Origin: Candidula unifasciata
Taxonomy: Eukaryota; Mollusca; Gastropoda; Stylommatophora; Geomitridae
DNA length: 64,000 nucleotides
Direction of reading: 5' to 3'
Assembly: GCA_905116865.2 (NCBI GenBank)
Contig: CAJHNH020002535.1
Coordinates: 485,117-549,116, forward strand
In this document: positions 58,110 through 64,000 of the stretch, one piece after another
Position numbering within the stretch: the first letter of the stretch is position 1
Layout: each line of letters begins with the position of its first letter
Notes under the pieces: model-generated
Databases searched by the model: none
Told to the model about the DNA's origin: nothing
The model's input: the letters and a program-made list of their open reading frames with translations, nothing else
Program-made: the position numbers and the translations under genes

Positions 58110-58335
58110 TATCATACACTTAGGGACTGCGTGGTCTCGAGGCATGGCATCTACCTCGAGTTCTGCAGGTCCCGGGTTCAAGCCCCGGTGAAGGCTAGGA
58201 TTTTTTTCCCCCGGGACTCCAGTCATTTTCCCTGGTCTCTGGGTAGTTAGATCGGACGCCCGTGTGTATTGATGCGCAGGTACAAATTTCCTTGGCAGTT
58301 GGAAATCAAAAAAGCCTAACGGCGCTGTCCTGGTA
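58110..58335 (+). mobile_element. tRNA-derived SINE-like element
   Basis: GGACTGCGTGGTCTCGAGGC gives an A box region, and CCCGGGTTCAAGCCCCGG a canonical B box about 45 bases later. A body of about 150 bases follows, including a T7 C5 run. Distinct from the family at 11282/19205. Confidence 0.65.
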
Positions 58336-58703
58336 AAATTTGGAGTTAAAAATCTACTTAAAGTTTTCAGGATCCACGCCGGTACTGTGGAGTTAGTGCA
58401 CTGCACTTGAGGTTTTGTTTGGGTTCAGGTTTGAGTCAGAAGTAGAACGGAGCACTTATGGGCTACTATACCCTTGTGAACATGATGTTGATCCTTCGTC
58501 TAAAACCTAAACCTAAAATTGAAATCACAAATCGCGCTGGGCAAAAACTACATGTTGTATATTTTATAATAATGTGTATCAAGGGCACCAGCAGAAAGTT
58601 GGAGAATACCTTTATATTACCAGCTAATGATGGACTTTCCGATACAAAGTCAGATCTATTAATCACGTTATAGATACGACACAGGAAATATATGCTGAAC
58701 AGT

Positions 58704-58720
58704 CCCCCCCCCCCCCCCCC
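58704..58720. repeat. C homopolymer (17)
   Basis: Uninterrupted C run. Confidence 0.97.
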
Positions 58721-58851
58721 ACCTTTTCCTCTCCTATCTGAGAATACAGACATGACAGTAAATGTGTAGAACCGACAAGGACTGCTACAAGCTTGGCTGG
58801 ACATCAAACTGTCAAGGAAATAGGTCCTTGGTTTCCTAGTCACTAAAGCAG

Positions 58852-59000
58852 CGGTCCTGTGTGGGTGGCGACCCTGTTATGGCCGAACCACCCTTTTACC
58901 TGGGTCGCCTAAGACCATTCGAAAACACATATTTACTGAAGTTTAGAATAGTAACTAAAATATTTGTATGTTTGGGTGTCGCCACAGCATGAGGAACTGT
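58852..59000 (+). mobile_element. hAT MITE fragment of the SPIN/URR1 type
   Basis: CAGCGGTCCTGTGTGGGTGG, CGACCC, then GGGTCGCCTAAGACCATTCG, AAAACACATATTT, and at the right TCGCCACAGCATGAGGAACT, TTAAAGG. In this order these are the diagnostic blocks of non-autonomous hAT elements known as SPIN in several animals and URR1 in rodents (GTGGGTCGCGACCC, GTCGCCTAAGACCAT, GAGGAACTGTATTAAAGG). A six-base gap in the left end and the lack of the terminal GAGAACCACTG on the right show a defective copy. The right-hand block continues as a tandem repeat to about 59160. Confidence 0.8.
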
Positions 59001-59165
59001 ATTAAAGGTCTCTACAGCAAAAGGGACTCTATTAAAGGGGAGCCACAGCACGAGGAACTGTATTAAAGGGTCGCCACAACATGAGGAACTGTATTAAAGG
59101 GTCATCACAACATGAGAAACTGTATAAGAGGGTCGCCACAGCATGGTCGCCACAGCATATCACTC
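58976..59165. repeat. About 31-bp tandem repeat from the hAT 3' subterminal sequence, about 5-6 copies
   Basis: Units of the form GGTCGCCACAACATGAGGAA plus CTGTATTAAAG, about 31 bp with variation. Same unit as the larger array at 61248-61960. Confidence 0.9.
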
Positions 59166-59838
59166 CTGTCGTCGGGTGCCACCTAATGTAAGGATTCCTC
59201 CTTCAGAACAGCAAACAGCACTCAGAGATAATTAGAGGGTTGAGTCGTTTGGCTCGTATTGGTCTAAGGGATTCCCCGTGGCCAATATACGATCAACTTA
59301 TCTCTGGAGTAGGGCAACTCAAGTATTGGCACTACAAAATATATCAGTATATAAATACAATATCTCTAGGCCCACTTGGCTGGACACCCCCACTACTTAC
59401 TAAAGAAAGCCCCCAGGTTATGATAGTTCATTATCATAACCATGTTAACACATATAATGAAGATACATACATACATACACAACTGCTAAACACTTAAAAA
59501 GGTGACATAGAGAAACCTAAGTCAGCCATGAAAATGAATGCATGTATTTAGTATAATATTCAAAATAGAAAATAGTGAAGTAGATGTCAAAACACAACAG
59601 CTGGATTCCAGAATACAATGACTATAATCAAGCACAGTTAAACAGTCAGACAGTCTTGGAAGAAGCATATGTTCATCCTTGGAATCCAGTGGAGCTGTGG
59701 GGAATATAATTGTCACTTATCCCAGTTCCACTGTTGATGTCTCACTCCGCTCCGGGTAAATCGACTGTCTTTGACCCTGGTACTTCCGCTCAACAGGATC
59801 AGGTAATGGAAGAGTACCTCACCATAGAGGACGCAGCA
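59166..59838. other. Unique sequence, no gene supported
   Basis: Short frames without recognisable content; (CATA)4 at about 59465-59480. Confidence 0.4.
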
Positions 59839-59839
59839 A

Positions 59840-59955
59840 CTGGATAGGCACACAGCACCTTGATAGGCACACAGCAACTGGATAGGCACACAGCAACTGG
59901 ATAGGCACACAGCAACTGGATAGGCACACAGCACCTTGATAGGCACACAGCAACT
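59840..59955. repeat. 19-bp tandem repeat, 6-7 copies
   Basis: Unit GATAGGCACACAGCAACTG; some copies end CACCTT. Confidence 0.93.
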
Positions 59956-61245
59956 GCTCCCACGAGTAACTCACAGTACTGTCCCTGAGTTACACACATG
60001 CTCTGGCACTGGATGATGTTTGGGTTATATTGTACCCCATCTTGAGGAGGACAGTCTTCTCAATTGGTAATTGGGAGATAATAAGTGGGTGATGGGTTAA
60101 TTGACTGCTGGGTTATAGGGTATGGTTGGTGGATGTTGGTTGGACTGTGAATCCTCTGCCAGCTCCTCACAAAGGACTCATCCTGCCAAGAAATAACTCA
60201 GAATTAGTCATCACCAAGAGGGTAACATCTTGACAGGAAAGACAGAACAAGCATCAGTCATATCCCACATCTGCTTACTCCTCCCTGCTCTCCTGTTTCA
60301 TTCCTCAGATTGCCTCTCCAGACCAAAAGACATAAGTCTCCTATATTTATCTGTCTGTTTAGTGCAAGAGAAGGCAAGTCAGATATACAGTGGAGATAGA
60401 TAAAGTGGTCTAACACATATATCACTCTCCCTCTCCCCCTCACTCTGCACACAGACACCAATATTTACTGTCAGTACCTGCATTCACTAGCTTTCCCAAC
60501 CGCCCCAGCACTCATTGATCTGGGTCAAGCACACACATACTTTGATTAACAAAGCCCTGACCCAATTCTGTCCCCATTTCGTATGTACCGATTCTCTAGT
60601 TAGTTTCAAACGTACATCTTTGTAAGAGTATTAAGTTTTACCAGTATGGGTGGTTTATTGAGGGCATAAGTTATTTAGTCTGTACAGTGGGAGATCTACG
60701 TTCGAATCCGCTTCTCTAGCGATCAAGAACGGTCGAACTAAGTGGGATCACACAGCCGATACTGATTTTTCTATAGCAGTGACTACTTTACAGACATCAT
60801 TCTAGGTACTCGTAAACTATAATTAACTTACCCAAGCATATGTAAAAACTGAGATATTCCAGATTGCCTTGGAAAGTGAAATTTATACAGGCACAGATTA
60901 ACACGTCTGGACGCTTGAGAAGCTGGCAAGGAGAATAGCGTCACTTAGACACTTCAGGCGTTGGTACAAAAGAAGTCCCTTGTATACTGGGGCAAGTAGT
61001 AAATCGTTTTCCACGAAACCTCAAATAACTCCCTTAATATATCTCCAAGAGATATACATTTAAAAGTGGAGTTTAGTTAAAGTAACCAGAAAAGGCAGAC
61101 ATAACAATGTTGTCCAATACCGGCCTATATATATAGATATAAGGGACTATATATTTATGGGCGAGTCCAAGTTTGAATTTTGTGCAGATTACAGGTAAGA
61201 CAGGTTATCAGCCTTACAGACCGATGCGTAATGGCTATCATTTCA
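59956..61245. other. Unique sequence with one tRNA-like stretch
   Basis: No gene found. At 60645-60720 GGTGGTTTATTGAGGGCA and CTACGTTCGAATCCGCT resemble A and B boxes, so a decayed SINE head is possible. Confidence 0.4.
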
Positions 61246-61247
61246 CG

Positions 61248-61962
61248 ACAATGAGGAACTGTATTAGAGGGTCGCCATAGCGTGAGGAACTGTATTAAAG
61301 GGTCGCCACAACGTGAGGATTTGTATTAAAGGGTCGCCACAACATGAGGACCTGTATTAGAGGGTCACCACAGCGTGAGAAACTGTATTAAAGGGTCGCC
61401 ACAACGTGAGGATTTGTATTAAAGGGTCGCCACAACATGAGGAACTTTATTAAAGGGTCACCACAACATGAGGAACTGTATTAAAGGGTCACCACAACAT
61501 GAGGAACTGTATTAAAGGGTCACCACAACATGAGGAACTGTATTAAAGGGTCACCACAACATGAGGAACTGTATTAAAGGGACACCACAACATGAGGAAC
61601 TGTATTAAAGGGTCACCACAACATGAGGAACTTTATTAAAGGGTCACCACAACATGAGGAACTGTATTAAAGGGACACCACAACATGAGGAACTGTATTA
61701 AAGGGTCACCACAACATGAGGAACTGTATTAAAGGGTCACCACAACATGAGGAACTGTATTAAAGGGACACCGCAACATGAGGAACCGTATTAAAGGGTC
61801 ACCACAACATAAGGAACTGTATTAAAGGGACACCACAACATGAGGAACTGTATTAAAGGGACACCACAACATGAGGAACTGTATTAAAGGGACACCACAA
61901 CATGAGGAACTGTATTAAAGGGACACCACAACACGAGGAACTGTATTAGAGGGTCGCCACAG
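61248..61962. repeat. 31-bp minisatellite from a hAT element end, about 23 copies
   Basis: Unit CATGAGGAACTGTATTAAAG plus GGTCACCACAA, 31 bp. The unit equals the conserved 3' subterminal block of SPIN/URR1-type hAT elements. Left copies carry GGTCGCCACAACGTGAGG; middle ones are uniform (GGTCACC or GGGACACC). The same sequence occurs at 58976-59165, 2 kb away. Confidence 0.95.
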
Positions 61963-61964
61963 AC

Positions 61965-64000
61965 AGAACATAGAGATGGTTTGTTGTTACGTTGTGCATA
62001 GAGATGGTTTGCTGTTTCGTTGTGCATATAGATGGTTTGCTGTTACGTTGTGGCATAGAGATGGTTTGCTGTTACGTTGTGCATAGAGATGGTTTGTTGT
62101 TACGTTGTGCATAGAGATGGTTTGCTGTTATGTTGTGCATAGAGATGGTTTGATGGTTTGCTGTTACGTTGTGCATAGAGATGGTGCATAGAGATGTTTT
62201 GTTACGTTGTGCATAGAGATGGTTTGCTGTTGTTACGTTGTGCATAGAGATGGGTTTTGTTACGTTGTGCATAGAGATGGTTTGTTGTTACGTTGTGCAT
62301 AGAGATTTGCTGTTAGATAGAGGTTTGTTGTTACGTTGTGCATAGAGATGGTTTGTTGTTATGTTGTGCATAGAGATGGGTTGTTGTTATGGTTTGCTGT
62401 TGTGCATAGAGATGGTTTGTTGTTACGTTGTGCATAGAGTTTGTTGTTACGTTGTGCATGATTTTGCTGTTTGTGTGCATAGAGATGGTTTGTTGTTACG
62501 TTGTGCATAGAGATGGTTTGTTGTTACGTTGTGCATAGAGATGGTTTGCTGTTACGTTGTGCATAGAGATGGTTTGTTGTTACGTTGTGCATAGAGATGG
62601 TTTGCTGTTACGTTGTGCATAGAGATGGTTTGTTGTTACGTTGTGCATTGTGTTATGTTAGAGATGGTTTGTTGTTACGTTGTGCATAGAGATGGTTTGT
62701 TGTTACGTTGTGCATAGAGATGGTTTGTTGTTATGTTGTGCATAGAGATGGTTTTTGTTGTTATGGTTTGTTGTTACGTTGTGCATAGAGATGGTTTGTT
62801 GTTATGTTGTGCATAGAGATGGTTTGTTGTTGTTGTTGTTTGTTGTTAGAGATGGTTTGTTGTTACGTTGTGCATAGAGATGGTTTGTTGTTATGTTGTG
62901 CATAGAGATGGTTTGTTGTTATGTTGTGCATAGAGATGGTTTGTTGTTATGTTGTGCATAGAGATGGTTTGTTGTTATGTTGTGCATAGAGATGGTTTGT
63001 TGTGCATGTTGTTGTGCATAGAGATGGTTTGTTGTTATGTTGTGCATAGAGATGGTTTTGTTGTTATGTTGTGCATAGAGATGGTTTGTTGTTATGTTGT
63101 GCATAGAGATGGTTTGTTGTTATGTTGTGCATAGAGATGGTTTGTTGTTATGTTGTGCATAGAGATGGTTTGTTGTTATGTTGTGCATAGAGATGGTTTG
63201 TTGTTATGTTGTGCATAGAGATGGTTTGTTGTTATGTTGTGCATAGAGATGGTTTGTTGTTACGTTGTGCATAGAGATGGTTTGTTGTTACGTTGTGCAT
63301 AGAGATGGTTTGTTGTTACGTTGTGCATAGAGATGGTTTGTTGTTATGTTGTGCATAGAGATGGTTTGCTGTTTCGTTGTGCATAGAGATGGTTTGTTGT
63401 TATGTTGTGCATAGAGATGGTTTGTTGTTACGTTGTGCATAGAGATGGTTTGCTGTTACGTTTGTTGCATAGCATAGAGATGGTTTGTTGTTACGTTGTG
63501 CAGAGATGGTTTGCTGTTACGTTGTGCATAGAGAGATGTTTGTTGTTGTGCATAGAGAGTTTGTTGTTACGTTGTGCATAGAGATGGTTTGTTGTTTCGT
63601 TGTGCATAGAGATGGTTTGTTGTTATGTTGTGCATAGAGATGGTTTGTTGTTACGTTGTGCATAGAGATGGTTTGCTGTTACGTTGTGCATAGAGATGGT
63701 TTGTTGTTACGTTGTGCATAGAGATGGTTTGCTGTTTCGTTGTGCATAGAGATGGTTTGTTGTTATGTTGTGCAGAGATGGTTTGTTGTTACGTTGTGCA
63801 TAGAGATGGTTTGCTGTTTCGTTGTGCATAGAGATGGTTTGTTGTTATGTTGTGCGTAGAGATGGTTTGCTGTTTCGTTGTGCATAGAGATGGTTTGTTG
63901 TTACGTTGTGCATAGAGATGGTTTGTTGTTATGTTGTGCGTAGAGATGGTTTGCTGTTACGTTGTGCATAGAGATGGTTTGCTGTTATGTTGTGCAGAGA
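61965..64000. repeat. 28-bp minisatellite, about 70 copies, running off the right edge
   Basis: Unit GTTGTGCATAGAGATGGTTT plus GTTGTTAC, 28 bp, with C/T variation (TACGTT, TATGTT, TTCGTT). The section 62150-62480 and a few later places hold truncated or scrambled units. The true right end is outside the window. Confidence 0.95.

Noticed and set aside
58110..58185. Functional tRNA gene at 58.1 kb (also 19.3, 20.05, 57.99 and 54.3 kb)
   Set aside because: A and B boxes are present, but acceptor and anticodon stems do not pair convincingly and a long non-tRNA body follows, fitting SINEs.

Overview
This is eukaryotic, metazoan nuclear DNA, most likely from a lophotrochozoan invertebrate, with a marine or freshwater gastropod as my best guess. 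The reasons are spliced exons of a Golgi alpha-mannosidase II gene with GT-AG introns, relics of animal LINE, Tigger and hAT elements, tRNA-derived SINE-like pieces, and extreme microsatellite and minisatellite density. By adding up the arrays listed below, roughly half of the 64 kb is tandem repeat. There are no operons and no bacterial genes. Nearly every long open frame is a by-product of a tandem array.

Region 1 (about 0.9-9.9 kb, minus strand) is the only convincing host gene: the 5' end of a class II Golgi alpha-mannosidase (GH38). Exon 1 (9727-9897) encodes a short cytosolic tail, a signal anchor and part of the stem. Exon 2 (7515-7677) encodes the stem-to-catalytic junction. Exon 3 (923-1143) carries the His-Asn-Asp zinc motif in PHSHNDPGW. 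Donor and acceptor phases agree at both introns (0/0 and 1/1). The introns hold tandem arrays with 35, 35, 26, 58 and 72 bp units, an ATT microsatellite and a decayed LINE. Later exons lie to the left of the window.

Region 2 (10-29 kb) is intergenic or unresolved. It holds CA-rich low-complexity DNA, SINE-like units, a LINE with an open reverse-transcriptase segment (14.09-15.07 kb), a 3.6 kb array of 18/24-bp units, an RTE-like LINE relic split by a complete but defective 1.3-kb Tigger element with perfect inverted repeats and a TA target duplication, and several 22-43 bp arrays.

Region 3 (29.2-37.3 kb) is a 7.3-kb array of about 39-bp units, which contains an internal duplication offset of about 3.1 kb, followed by a 30-bp array with a 390-bp higher-order duplication. 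Region 4 (37.3-54 kb) alternates LINE relics (38.9, 46.5 and 51.3 kb), a hAT relic (48.5-49.6 kb) and arrays of 44, 30, 70, 62, 21 and 20 bp units. Region 5 (54-64 kb) has SINE-like units, a recognisable SPIN/URR1-type hAT fragment at 58.85 kb whose 3' subterminal sequence has become a 31-bp satellite in two arrays, and a 28-bp array that runs off the right edge.

I did not find a new enzymatic or defence system. The distinctive biology is the repeat landscape: several minisatellites abut or amplify pieces of transposable elements, and at least five arrays carry nested two-copy higher-order duplications.
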